A stretch of DNA of 64,000 bases from Siphonodentalium dalli (GCA_032622095.1 CP136063.1:144971950-145035949), one strand, 5' to 3'; positions 46,096 to 57,600 are shown, counted from the first letter of the stretch. Notes: generated from the letters alone by a model not told the origin. Numbers and translations: made by a program.

Positions 46096-47503
46096 ATTAC
46101 CACACCGACCATTCGAAAACGCGCATCTGTGTTGCCAACCGCGCTTCTACGACGATACAACCGCGCATCTCTAGTTTTATGTTGCAATTTCTGGTCACGA
46201 AAAACAGAAAAATACGGTTATGAATTAATTTTGACAGAATGGAACGGTTGGTATAGTAGAAGTTACATTCGCTCAAAACCTCGATATTTGCCGGGTTGAA
46301 TTCGATACAATTGTGTATATTTCGTTAAAGCATTGAGGTAGAAATAGGCTGCAGAAACAGCCCGGGGTCCTAATTTTGGCACATATTTTTTCACAATGTA
46401 TCGGCATTTAGCAACACGATTGAGTATTTTCTCGTCGATTTTTTCGGATTCCTTTAGTCAAATGTTCCTGCAATCACCTTGCGTTGAAATTTGGGTTCAT
46501 CCTGTAGCCAATGTCCATAAAATGAGTCGATTTCGGAAGTGGGTATATCGAAAAATATACGACAGTGCTTCTTTGTGACCAACAACCAACCATCTATGTT
46601 GCCGAATTCCTGTCTGATTATAACTAAAGTAAATATCGCGTGTATATGTGTCCGAATCGATGTCCAGAGGAGACTATTTCGTTTCCTGAACTAGATGTAG
46701 TCAAATTCGTCTCGACTCGTGCTCAACTGACACATTCGACAAATTATGTTAGTCAAATCAGCTGGTAAACGAGTCCCATATGCAATTGAATGTTGTAGCA
46801 TGATATACTGGATAATCAGCTGGTTGTCCAGTGCAGATGGGGTCGCATGCATGGTTGTATGAACGTTTTGTAAAGGACTCTGCTATCATTGAACAGATTT
46901 TCTTAGTCAGATTTATTTGCGTGAAAGAATACGCGTTTAACACGTCATATCGGCGTTATATTGGAAAACAATAGGTAGGGCCTATGATTTATTTATACAC
47001 ATCACATATTATTCCTTAGTAACGCCCGTCAATCAACGGCTATACTGGTGATGGATACACACATCTGTTTAGTGCATCAAACATGTGCATCGTCTAAATT
47101 ATCGAAGCATACTATACATAGCGAATATTGTCATTAATAACCTCACGCATGTGAGATATTCCTTGGTGACGCCCACCAGCGGTCACACGGATGCGATATA
47201 TGTAACAAATAATCTGCATCCAAACATGTGTATAATGTGGTATTATAATTAGTCTATGCATGCATATTATTGGATTATACCATACTAATCTCACGCATGT
47301 GAGATATTGCTTAGTGACGACCATCATCGATCACACGGGTGCGATCTATGTAACTTCGTTCTGCGTATCCATTTAATGTATAATTTGTTTCATAAATAGT
47401 CTACATTACGAGTTATACCCTCAGCACTCGAGAACACGAGTACTATGTCTACATTGTATATACAATCATACATCATTCGCATGTGATCATTATATCGTCA
47501 TAT
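46096..47503. repeat. IR2 left arm, main part
   Basis: Near-identical reverse complement of 49881-51290. Internal tandem units of about 148 bp carry TCACGCATGTGAGATATT (47143 and 47291) followed by GTGACG and CGGTCACACG-type words; a third, more diverged unit lies near 46,990-47,100. The 60-61-codon frames here (46396-46578 plus, 46758-46943 minus) recur unchanged in the other arm, reflecting arm identity rather than proven coding. Confidence 0.85.
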
Positions 47504-48388
47504 GACTATATTTATACATTGAGTGCATGTGCTTGTGATTTGATCTTTTGATTTATGTACAATGTATTTGTAAATAACCATGTACTAACTATCTCTCTCC
47601 TCAAAAGGAGGCAATAAAGAATATATCAGTGTTTACAAATGCCCACGATATGGAATGGATTGCAGGTATTCTATAATTAAATACCGTGTTCACAGATTGG
47701 CAGACGATTACCTGTCGGGTTACTGTAGTTCATCCGAGTCAAATGTGATGGGTCGCTGGTTCTTGTCTTTGTTAATACCTGTTCCTCAATAATCTGTTGC
47801 ATATTTGGGGTGGTATCAGGTTGAGATTGCATGCTTTTCTGTAACTTTTGTGAGCCAATATCGTAATAAACATTGAATTTATTATCGAGGAGAAATTCCT
47901 TAACTGTAAGCAACGCAAAGCAAACACTCTCACAAAGTCACTGAAATCGCTAAATTTAGAGTTGCTACCTTCGCGCAGAGTGAATTACATAATTAAGGAA
48001 CAGGTAATAACTAAGAAATATATTCCCGGCGTTATATTTTCGAGTTTATAATGCTCCAGTCAAAACTTCTCAAAATTCCCATATCTTGTACTGGTGGAAT
48101 ATGATTTATATATACGGGTGTTAGTCAGAATAGAAATTCATGGCATGCTGTAAACCTTTTATGATCGATCAATAATAAGCATTTCAATGTCAAAAAGCAT
48201 TACAAACTGTTATAAACAACCTGTAATTGGCATGTTTCATCTCATACCGTTATATAGTGATACGGGCACACATATAAGCGCGCACCATGCACACGCTGTA
48301 TAATGTGGCCGTCCCTCAAACGGTTCACGTTTTGTATTGAGTAATTCTATATATCTTACCATTTTAATCCATCGTGGATTTATACTGG

Positions 48389-49465
48389 TTTCATTTGCTC
48401 AGCCAGGTAACATTTGTCATCAACACATAATATTTTTACACCAAAACCTAGCGTGAACGAAGCGGTGTCTTGACATCAATCCGTTCGATTGTGACGTAGC
48501 CATGCAGTGGTCGCTGTTCTGGATTTAACCGGTCTACATGTAAGTGCTATGATAATCTCGTAATCTCGGTAATACTATTTGGTCTACGATATACATACTT
48601 CCGCCACCGAATTCTCAAAAAAATAATCTTCCGATACATTTAATATATATTACGGTATTCACATATCGTTAAACCACATATCGTCGTATTTTGTCTTATC
48701 TTAGGGTGAGATTATTCATATATTAAGAACGTTTTATTACCCACAATGTATAAGCGTGCTAGTATAGCTGTCCGTTAAAATTTCAGTCAACCCAAAGTCA
48801 ATCACTCCACAAACAAGCTTGGTATATCGACATGGCGACAAGTGCGGCCATATGGATGTAACATAAGCGAGAACGTTTTATTTTAATCAACGAAACATAA
48901 TGGACAATACTCTCTTATATATTTTCGATTTCATTTGCTCAGCCTGGTAACATTTGTCATCAACACATAATCTTTTTCCACCAAAACCTAGCGTGAACCA
49001 AGCGGTATCATGACATCAATCCGTTCGATTGTGACATAGCCAGTTCTCGCTGTTCTGGGTTTAATCGGTACATGTAAGTGCTATGATAATCTCGGTAATA
49101 ATTTTTGGTCTACGCTATACTTACATCTGCCACAGATTTCGCAGAAAAATAATCTTTCGATACAATTAATATATATATTACGGTTTTCATATTTCGTTAA
49201 ACCACATATCGTCGTATTTTGTCTTATCTCAATGCGAGATGATTCATATATATTAAACACTTTTTATTACCCACTGTGCATAAGCGTGCTAGCATAAATA
49301 TCCGTTAACATTTCAGTCAACCCAAAGTCAATAACTTTTCACAAACAAGCTTGTTATATGGACATAGCGACAATTGCGGCCATATGGATGTAACAGGTGC
49401 GAGAACATTGTATTTTAATCAGCGCAACATAATGGACAATACTCTCTTATATATTCACTATTCAT
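48389..49465 (+). repeat. 540-bp tandem duplication in the IR2 core
   Basis: TCATTTGCTCAGCC at 48391 recurs at 48931. Both copies contain AACCTAGCGTGAAC, CAATCCGTTCGATTGTGAC, AAACCACATATCGTCG and CATAATGGACAATACTCTC. The copies are diverged by scattered substitutions and small indels. The preceding stretch 47,504-48,388 shows only a 78-codon minus frame at 47677-47913 with no motif. Confidence 0.85.
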
Positions 49466-49546
49466 ATATATATGAAATTACTCTCGAATGTGCATTATAT
49501 GTAATATATAATATAGTTTTAGTTTGTCGGAAAATACACATGACAA

Positions 49547-49912
49547 GTGCTTCATACCATCCGGCCTTACGGTTGCGATATACATATATATGCACTAGTA
49601 GCCAGTGTTATTGTGTATTTTAACCACTGTATGAGGAAATTGGTCATGTTGATTAATATAGTTGAATGCATAATTATTATTCTGGTCCTTTTTTTAATTC
49701 TATGCACTTTTATTTCCAGAGACAAGAAGTTGAACAGTGAGATATCGATGGCACCAGAAGATTTTGTTCCATTAGCAGGGGATGTTGACTTGGACGTAGA
49801 AACATTCCTGTTGGACGGAGGAGCCGATGAGACAATACCGTTGATTGATGATGATAGCGAATCGAGTGTTCAACCCACAACATATGATAATATAATGATC
49901 ACATGCGAATGA
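49547..49912 (+). CDS. Small membrane-anchored acidic protein, unknown
   Basis: A 121-codon frame. One clear hydrophobic segment, NIVECIIIILVLFLILCTFI, lies around residues 37-57. It is followed by a basic RDKK stop-transfer and an acidic tail with ETIPLID, which fits the [DE]xxxL[LI] dileucine sorting signal. A TTTTATTTCCAG acceptor ends at about 49,720, just before the RDKK codons, so the tail could instead be a separate exon. The frame ends 32 bp inside the IR2 right arm, so its last ten codons are part of the inverted repeat. This is the only frame in the IR2 core with a coherent protein architecture. Start choice (49547 or the later Met at 49631) is uncertain, and no homologue is recognised. 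Confidence 0.4.
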   Translation: MLHTIRPYGCDIHIYALVASVIVYFNHCMRKLVMLINIVECIIIILVLFLILCTFISRDKKLNSEISMAPEDFVPLAGDVDLDVETFLLDGGADETIPLIDDDSESSVQPTTYDNIMITCE

Positions 49913-51317
49913 TGTATAATTGTATATACAATCTAGACATAGTACTCGTGTTCTCGAGTGCTGAAGGTATAACTCGTAATGTAGACTATTTATGAAACAA
50001 ATTATACATTAAATGGATACGCAGAACGAAGTTACATAGATCGCACCCGTGTGATCGATGATGGTCGTCACTAAGCAATATCTCACATGCGTGAGATTAT
50101 TATGGTAATCCAATAATATGCATGCATAGACTAATTAGAATACCACATTATACACATGCTTGGATGCAGATTATTTGTTACATATATCGCATCCGTGTGA
50201 CCGCTGGTGGGCGTCACCAAGGAATATCTCACATGCGTGAGGTTATTAATGACAATATTCGCTATGTATAGTATGCTTCGATAATTTAGACGATGCACAT
50301 GTTTGATGCACTAAACAGATGTGTGTATCCATCACCAGTATAGCCGTTGATTGACGGGCGTTACTAAGGAATAATATGTGATGTGTATAAATAAATCATA
50401 GGCCCTACCTATTGTTTTCCAATATAACGCCGATATGACGTGTTAAACGCGTATTCTTTCACGCAAATAAATCTGACTAAGAAAATCTGTTCAATGATAG
50501 CAGAGTCCTTTACAAAACGTTCATACAACCATGCATGCGACCCCATCTGCACTGGACAACCAGCTGATTATCCAGTATATCATGCTACAACATTCAATTG
50601 CATATGGGACTCGTTTACCAGCTGATTTGACTAACATAATTTGTCGAATGTGTCAGTTGAGCGCGAGTCGAGACGAATTTGACTACATCTAGTTCAGGAA
50701 ACGAAATAGTCTCCTCTGGACATCGATTCGGACACATATACACGCGATATTTACTTTAGTTATAATCAGACAGGAATTCGGCAACATAGATGGTTGGTTG
50801 TTGGTCACAAAGAAGCACTGTCGTATATTTTTCGATATACCCACTTCCGAAATCGACTCATTTTATGGACATTGGCTACAGGATGAACCCAAATTTCAAC
50901 GCAAGGTGATTGCAGGAACATTTGACTAAAGGAATCCGAAAAAATCGACGAGAAAATACTCAATCGTGTTGCTAAATGCCGATACATTGTGAAAAAATAT
51001 GTGCCAAAATTAGGACCCCGGGCTGTTTCTGCAGCCTATTTCTACCTCAATGCTTTAACGAAATATACACAATTGTATCGAATTCAACCCGGCAAATATC
51101 GAGGTTTTGAGCGAATGTAACTTCTACTATACCAACCGTTCCATTCTGTCAAAATTAATTCATAACCGTATTTTTCTGTTTTTCGTGACCAGAAATTGCA
51201 ACATAAAACTAGAGATGAGCGGTTGTATCGTCGTAGAAGCGCGGTTGGCAACACAGATGCGCGTTTTCGAATGGTCGGTGTGATTACAATCCCCATGTTT
51301 CGCCCAGACTAAGTATA
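49881..51317. repeat. IR2 right arm
   Basis: Reverse complement of the left arm. Uninterrupted by IR1, it reads GTGTGATTACAATCCCC at 51277-51293, the empty-site version of the IR1 junctions at 39,344-39,349 and 46,095-46,101. Confidence 0.85.
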
Positions 51318-52310
<993 letters not shown>

Positions 52311-52840
52311 TTTTTCTTTCCTATTTGGACCCTTTACCGTAGAACTACCTCACGCTATTTTTTACCCGCCATAAAAAATCAATAAAATGTCGCATTGGTC
52401 TGCTGCTATGACTTTAAATAAAGCTTATACCTTCTTGCAATCCACAAAAGAAAAGAAACTGCAGACATTCATGCATTTATTAAGTCCGGTATATATATAT
52501 AGGACTATATGCTGATGTTGTAATGTCAAATGCGTCTCATTAATTGTAGGCCTACCCCGTGTATGGGGCATAATGCGACAAATTGGGTAGGTCGACGGGG
52601 AGTAATGGTTTTCAGAAATGGGTGCTTCACAGGCAAGTGTGGGTAATAATATGCATACTAGAAATATTTATCTAACTTTAAGTTTAATAATCTGTGCCTT
52701 TCCATTGATTTTAGTGGCATGGTGCATGATATACCAGAATAGTGTATCGCCCATTGTACAAACTAAATCAATGTTTTAAACTTTAGCGTCGATATATCGT
52801 GTGAGAATGGCGACACTGTCCAGAGGCGCGAGGGGGCGTG
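52311..52840. other. Upstream region of calreticulin with a GGGGCATAATGCGAC repeat trace
   Basis: GACCCTTTACCGTAGAACTA (about 52,328) and GGGGCATAATGCGAC (about 52,565) belong to the repeat family seen at 1.67-2.34 kb. No gene is visible. Confidence 0.45.
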
Positions 52841-52849
52841 ACGTGTCGA

Positions 52850-52856
52850 TATAAAA
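52850..52856 (+). promoter_or_regulatory. TATA-like box
   Basis: TATAAAAAG in GC-flanked context, 208 bp upstream of the calreticulin ATG. The stress elements lie downstream of it, so either they fall in the 5' leader or the main transcription start is further downstream and this box is not used. Confidence 0.35.
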
Positions 52857-52899
52857 AGATTACAGTCTTTCCCCGAGTTATTAATAACTGAAGTCAACG

Positions 52900-52918
52900 C
52901 GTGGTGGACTGCGATTGG
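52900..52918 (-). promoter_or_regulatory. ER stress response element (ERSE), exact consensus
   Basis: CGTGG at 52900-52904, nine bases, then ATTGG at 52914-52918. Read on the minus strand this is CCAAT-N9-CCACG, the ERSE bound by NF-Y with ATF6/XBP1. It lies 140 bp upstream of the ATG. ERSEs control ER chaperone genes including calreticulin, so site and gene support each other. Confidence 0.8.
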
Positions 52919-52931
52919 TTGGCAGCTCGGA

Positions 52932-52950
52932 CCAATGGTATCTATCCAGC
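52932..52950 (+). promoter_or_regulatory. Second, degenerate ERSE-like site
   Basis: CCAAT at 52932-52936, nine bases, then CCAGC at 52946-52950: correct spacing with a 3-of-5 match in the CCACG half. Next to it, TCACGTGG at 52958-52965 is an E-box and near-match to the TGACGTGG UPRE core. Further upstream TGACGTGT occurs at about 52,839. Confidence 0.5.
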
Positions 52951-53057
52951 TGTCAAGTCACGTGGACACCGGCAAAACTGATTTACAATCGCAAGTTTTT
53001 CACTCCGTCGTTGGAAATTATCTTTTGGCTGACAACTGAGGCGATTGTTCCGGAAAA

Positions 53058-53133
53058 ATGAAGATCGTCTATTTTATGACTGCCGTAGTAGGCCTAGTTG
53101 CATCTGAGGTTATTTTCAAGGAAGAATTTGGAG
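53058..53133 (+). CDS. CALR: Calreticulin, first coding exon (partial gene)
   Basis: The ATG at 53058 in AAAAATGAAG opens a 76-nt coding exon of 25 codons plus one base, ending at a GGAG|GTAAGA donor (phase 1). The peptide is a signal sequence (basic Lys at residue 2, hydrophobic core FMTAVVGLVA, likely cleavage around residues 16-17), then VIFKEEFG. Calreticulins begin their mature chain with a VYFKEEF or FKEQF motif just after the signal peptide, and their first intron follows closely. Calreticulin is a Ca2+-binding lectin chaperone of the ER lumen that folds glycoproteins in the calnexin cycle. The exact ERSE upstream fits this role. No second exon (a WxxRW...SKHK-type block is expected) is visible to 64,000, so intron 1 would exceed 10.8 kb. 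With only 25 residues, another ER protein remains possible. Confidence 0.75.
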
Positions 53134-53205
53134 GTAAGATTATATTTTGATAATTAACAGAAATTTTGTGTGCAAAACCAGACCACCCTCACTCAGCACA
53201 GTTAC

Positions 53206-53318
53206 AGTCCCAAAAATAAGGTTTTAATCGAGTTTAGAAATCGGTATCCTTATATAACGGACTTCGTTATATAAGGATACCGATTTCTAAACTCGATTAA
53301 AACCTTATTTTTGGGACT
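53206..53318. mobile_element. 113-bp perfect-hairpin MITE in calreticulin intron 1
   Basis: AGTCCCAAAAATAAGG...TATCCTTATATAACG (53206-53260) is mirrored almost perfectly by 53266-53318 around a short GACTT-type loop. It lies about 70 bp after the splice donor. If transcribed with the intron it would form a stable RNA hairpin. No clear target duplication was seen. Confidence 0.8.
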
Positions 53319-53675
53319 TTATGTCCAGTAACTGTGCACTCAGTTGACTACTGAGTACTGTATATAATTATAAACTCAGTTAGCAACCTCAAACTCAAAG
53401 GTTTTGGGAAAAGTACATGCGATTGTTTAGATATTTATGTTTTTCATAGGGGGAGATAACTACAAGCATATATGTGAAAGCAAAAAAAAATAAAAATGCT
53501 AATTTTTTAACACGTTCACTGACTAAAACCAATGGGTAATTAATTTCATCCCGTATGCAAACATGACTCATGAGGTTTGATGTTTTGCCGATAGTTGTTA
53601 TTTTACGTATGTATGACTATGAGTAATGACTAATGGTTCGACCAATATCGGGTTTAATATATGAATTATGATGCT
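53319..53675. other. Intronic DNA, unassigned
   Basis: No exon or repeat was recognised. Confidence 0.5.
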
Positions 53676-54035
53676 GAAACATGTTATAAGGCTACTACGA
53701 GATAACTCGTAGTCGGCAACTGGGACGGAATTTATTAGTGTTTCATCGCTGGTGCCAGCTACGAGATATCTCGTAGGTAAATACAATTACGTTGTCGGTG
53801 GCTTATAATGTTATATGACGAAGAGTGATATACAGGTATAAGCATATCGTGTATAAGACACGGTAAATGAATTTATACACGATGACTGGTACAGGCAACG
53901 TCACGTAAGACGTCGAAAACATAATATGTATTTACCTACGAGATAACTCGTAGCTGGCACCAGCGATGACCACTGGTGAATTTCGTCCCAGGTCCCGACT
54001 ACGAGTTGTCTCGTAGTATCTTTATAACACGTTTC
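53676..54035. mobile_element. 360-bp element with 107-bp inverted arms carrying CTACGAGATAACTCGTAG
   Basis: Arms 53676-53783 and 53929-54035 are complementary (GAAACATGTTATAA outer edge, GGTAAATAC inner edge). Each arm carries two palindromes of the type CTACGAGATAACTCGTAG or CTACGAGATATCTCGTAG. The loop is 145 bp. Minus-strand frames over the arms are accidental. Confidence 0.8.
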
Positions 54036-55520
54036 ATCTTCCATTTGACCCGAATTTGATCGACTATAATTGTATAAAATACGAAAAATTAATTTATATA
54101 CACACTTGTACACCCATTGCCAGAGAAATGAACTTGCATGCATGGGTATACAAGCCATGTGTATCTGCTTGATCATACACTTGATGTAGGGTTAGCAGCA
54201 GTTTCCAGCAGCCTCTGGCACTATATCCGATAATACTATAGTACTATATAAGTAAGATATGCATGATATGCATGATAATCAGGTAAGTTAGAAGTTAGCG
54301 TACTCAACCAGCGTGCTGAGTTCTAACTAAACTCAACACGCATGTAAGTGTTCTATTGTATGTTACATAGCCAAGCTTATGTATTTAGTGGACCTTCCAG
54401 TGGCTTGCACCCATGGGATGTATTATCAGTTATAGGCATATAGCTTCAAATGAAACCTGAACAATCCAGAGCAAACTGATTACTAGTACCGGTACTGAAT
54501 TATGCAACGAAAGCCCTCGATCTATATGTGTCCGGGAAAGGTCTATTTGCACATGTATAGCATGGGTCAGGGACGTACAGAAGAGGTCCTGGTGAATTGG
54601 AGTATCCTAGCAAGATTTCTAACTGCACCCCACCCCTTGTTCGGGGTGCGGTAATCGTATCTCAAGCCATTGTAATTATACATATAAAATCGATCAATGG
54701 GATCGTTGGGCATGTATTGGCGCATACACCAACATTGCTTGTGGTTTGTGTTATTTATGTGGTATGATCACTACTACGAGTTAACTCGTAGTAGCAGCCA
54801 ACGTGTTAAGTTCGGGCTTTGAAATAAAATGTCTGTAAGGTTTGGGCTTCGTTGGGGAGCAAGAGCCCAAATTTATTGGCCATTACTTAAATCAGTGCCC
54901 ATACAATCTAAACAAAATAGTAAGCAGTTTGTCTCGTCTTTGTTTTCTGCCACATTTTGACCAGCAAAATTAGGTGATATAAAACAAAACCACTATTTCC
55001 GGAAGATGCAAATAAATATGAACAAATGGAGCAATTTGGCTTCCCATACATATATAGTGGGAAAATGGAAATAATCCGGGTATAAAGTGAGTTTACAATA
55101 GAATAAACATTGCGATTTAACATGTGTCCAGATAGGCACTGGAAATTAAACTGGAAGTGAGGTTGCTAACTCAGTCAGACTCACACTGACTGGTCCACAG
55201 CCCAGGTCAGGGGCTTGGAACTTGATTAATATAGGCCTAACTGCCCAGAAATGATAAACATCGAAAACACTCCCCCCAGAGATATTAGTGTTTTATTGTT
55301 AGGTTTGGCCAAAAATTATCTTTGTGGGAGTTGTTTTATATGAATTATATCATTTTTGGGGAACGGGAAGATTCGGCTGCGTCACTGTCATCAGTAGGCC
55401 TACAGTACATGTACTAGGTGTAGGTAATTTTGAATTTGCTGCCGATGGAAGATTCGGCCTGCCAAGAAGATTTCAGCCAGTCTTTTGATATATACATATT
55501 ATCACAACAGTGTGTTGATC
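54036..55520. other. Intronic DNA, unassigned
   Basis: Apart from the solo palindrome near 54,780, no gene or repeat boundary could be supported. Frames up to 91 codons lack motifs. Confidence 0.5.
54773..54794. repeat. Solo CTACGAGTTAACTCGTAG palindrome
   Basis: A perfect palindrome (ACTACGAGTTAACTCGTAGT) of the type found four times in the 53.7-54.0 kb element, here alone about 740 bp downstream of it. Confidence 0.7.
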
Positions 55521-55525
55521 CGTGT

Positions 55526-55634
55526 CGTAGTATCACGTTGAGTTGAAGTGGGCAGATTGACGGATCAAACGAGCTGCCGCAGGCAGAGAGTTTGATCCGG
55601 CAATCTGCCCACCTCAACGAGACGTGATGCGACG
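55526..55634. mobile_element. Hairpin element with GTGGGCAGATTG arms
   Basis: CGTAGTATCACGTTGAGTTG, GTGGGCAGATTG and CGGATCAAAC on the left are mirrored by GTTTGATCCGGCAATCTGCC, CACCTCAACGAGACGTGATG on the right, around a CTGCCGCAGGCAG loop. One further right-type arm occurs alone at 56,370-56,427. Confidence 0.75.
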
Positions 55635-55664
55635 TCATGGGTCAACTCACTGCTGTGATAAAGG

Positions 55665-56100
55665 TTTATTATGCCCCCGACTTGAAGTCATAAACATTTT
55701 GCATTATTGTTCAGCAACCGCTGGGGGGTAGATTTAGCTGATATTTGGTATGGTGATAGAGCAGCATGGGGGAACAGCTACATGCATAGCGCGGGTTTCG
55801 TCCATCCATTTTCACCTGAGTTATGGCCCTTTTTTTACTTAGAAAATTCAATTTTCTCTGTTTTTTTGGGTTTCCAGATGACAGCGTGAGCTTTGGTGGT
55901 ACGATTGCAAATCCCGTATTTTTGTGGATCAGTTATATGAAAATACATGTCAAGTGCGAATTTGGGTATGAACTGATGATTTTTGCCAGAGTTATGGCCC
56001 TTGTTTTTGGGTTTCTGGATCGCTTGTTTTTGGGTCCATGCTTAATCCGAATTGCTACGGTCGGGGGCAAATGCCACCCGACAGCGTACCTCTTGTTATA
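55665..56100 (+). repeat. CCCCCGACTTGAAGTC mollusc-type repeat
   Basis: Opens ATGCCCCCGACTTGAAGTC and closes GTCGGGGGCAAATGCCACCC then CTCTTGTTATACATG. It has repeated TTATGGCCCTT and GGGTTTC words, typical of short transcribed repeats in molluscs. Two frames (55707-55889 and 55823-56137) are repeat translations. Confidence 0.55.
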
Positions 56101-56369
56101 CATGTATGACGCCCAGTTTACAATAATAACCATTTAATCTGATTTAATTACAGATTGTTTTCACTTCAGCAGTTTAATTTTCTCATTTTCATAGTCATAT
56201 ATAATAAAGTTAATTACCCGGTATTATGACAGAATATTCTTCCCTAAATACCACTATTGTTCGACTATCTAATCCAAATCGTCGGATCACAATGAGTGAG
56301 ATTTCCCCGGATCAAATCAGATCACACTCCTACGGAAATTGCCGAGATGTGCCGATTAACGACGACGGA

Positions 56370-56427
56370 CTCGTTTGATCCGGCAATCTGCCCACCAGCC
56401 CCACCTCAACTCGATGTGATACTACAA
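56370..56427. repeat. Solo arm of the GTGGGCAGATTG hairpin element
   Basis: CTCGTTTGATCCGGCAATC, TGCCCACC and CTCAACTCGATGTGATACTA match the right arm of the 55.5-kb hairpin. It brackets the CCCCCGACTTGAAGTC repeat together with that hairpin, so a larger nested structure is possible. Confidence 0.6.
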
Positions 56428-56990
56428 CAAGGATAAAATAAAAAAAATTCCAAAGTTCCCAATTTACAGTCTGAAAATTACCAATCTCATTCTCCCAACT
56501 TGACTTTGTTCTTCCAGTTTCTATTAATTTTAAGTTGCTGGTTTGAATTCAATGAGTCATTAGCCTAATTAACTTGCAAAATCGCACTCACAAAACACAC
56601 CGAACTAGGGATAGTGGGCTAACAAACATCCAAAAACATGATTCCTCGAAAATAGGCAACTTTAACCGAAAGTCTTTTAGACTGATGGATATGGAGTACT
56701 GTATGTTTATTAACTCAATTTGAAATGTTTGGGGGTGTTGATTAATATAAATTAAATGACTTTGGACATGTATGACAATTGATTGTTTCATACAAATTCT
56801 CAACAATCTGTTGTTAAATTTTCTGATAGTTAGGACTGTTAGGCACTGAAGTATGTAACACCAGTATGAAATATTGATGATTTGTGGGAAGGTGCAGTGA
56901 GGTGAATATTTTTAGCAGGTCAATATTGTTCACATACAGGGAACTCATGCTTTAACGCAACATGTTATTGTGGAATAACTACTTAATTAT
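56428..56990. other. Intronic DNA, unassigned
   Basis: AT-rich, with no supported feature. Confidence 0.5.
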
Positions 56991-57600
56991 ACCCCAACTT
57001 TCGAAGAAAATGGGGGGGTATACTGGATTGACTGCGTCCGTCTGTCAGTCACGCTTTCTCCCTCCGTGTGTCCGTCCGTCCGACCTCATAACTCGAACAA
57101 CTATGAACCGATTTCAATAAAAATTTTTATGCAATCTCCTTAGGACGGTCTCTCCGCATGATGCTAATTGCGGTTCGGTCCGACTTTTTTTTTTCAAGTT
57201 ACGCCTCTTTTTCGACTTATTTTGACTTAGAAAATTCTATCCGACTTAATAACTTTAACAAATATGAACCGATTTCAATAATTTTTGGTATACATGCTTC
57301 TCACAATACCCTCTCTACATGATGCGTCTAGGGATTGGCTCAGACTGTTTTTCGTAATATTACACTTCATTTTCGACCTATTTTGACATAGAAAATTCTG
57401 TCTGACTTAATAACTTTAACAAATATGAACCGATTTGAATAATGTTTTCTGTACAAGCTTGTTGTGACACCATATCGATATTATTAGTCCGAATTTTTCT
57501 TTAAAGTTAAAAATCTTTTTTGTTGAGTTTACGGATAATGCGGGTTGAATTTGCCATGGTGGGGGTATGCTAGCACTCGAGTGCACACCTCTTGTTCTAC
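56991..57600 (+). repeat. ACCCCAACTTTCGAAGA mollusc-type repeat
   Basis: Starts ACCCCAACTTTCGAAGAAAA followed by GGGGGGGTATACTGG. It holds three internal units with TATGAACCGATTTCAATAA (about 57,100, 57,262 and 57,425; period about 160 bp) and ends GGTGGGGGTATGCTAGCAC, CTCGAGTGCACACCTCTTG. Repeats of this style are widespread in mollusc transcripts and introns. Function is unknown. Confidence 0.65.

Larger units (their letters stand above)
39314..51317. mobile_element. Long-armed inverted-repeat element (IR2), carrying a nested foldback element
   Basis: The ends TATACTTAGTCTGGGCG (39314) and CGCCCAGACTAAGTATA (51317) are complementary. The left arm consists of 39314-39348 plus 46096-47503, because IR1 is inserted in it; the right arm is 49881-51317. 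Each totals about 1.44 kb with very high identity. A unique core of about 2.4 kb (47504-49880) separates them. TA flanks both ends when the first TA is counted as target. No transposase was recognised. Very long arms plus a short unique core resemble non-autonomous long-TIR elements, but the superfamily is open. Confidence 0.7.

Noticed and set aside
39314-51317. Integrated herpesvirus-like genome (unique region flanked by inverted repeats)
   Set aside because: The layout is superficially similar, but there are no viral genes; the core is 2.4 kb with one small frame, and the arms are repeat-like.
52850-52856. TATA box as the main calreticulin core promoter
   Set aside because: The stress elements would then lie within the transcript, which is unusual; kept only as a low-confidence feature.
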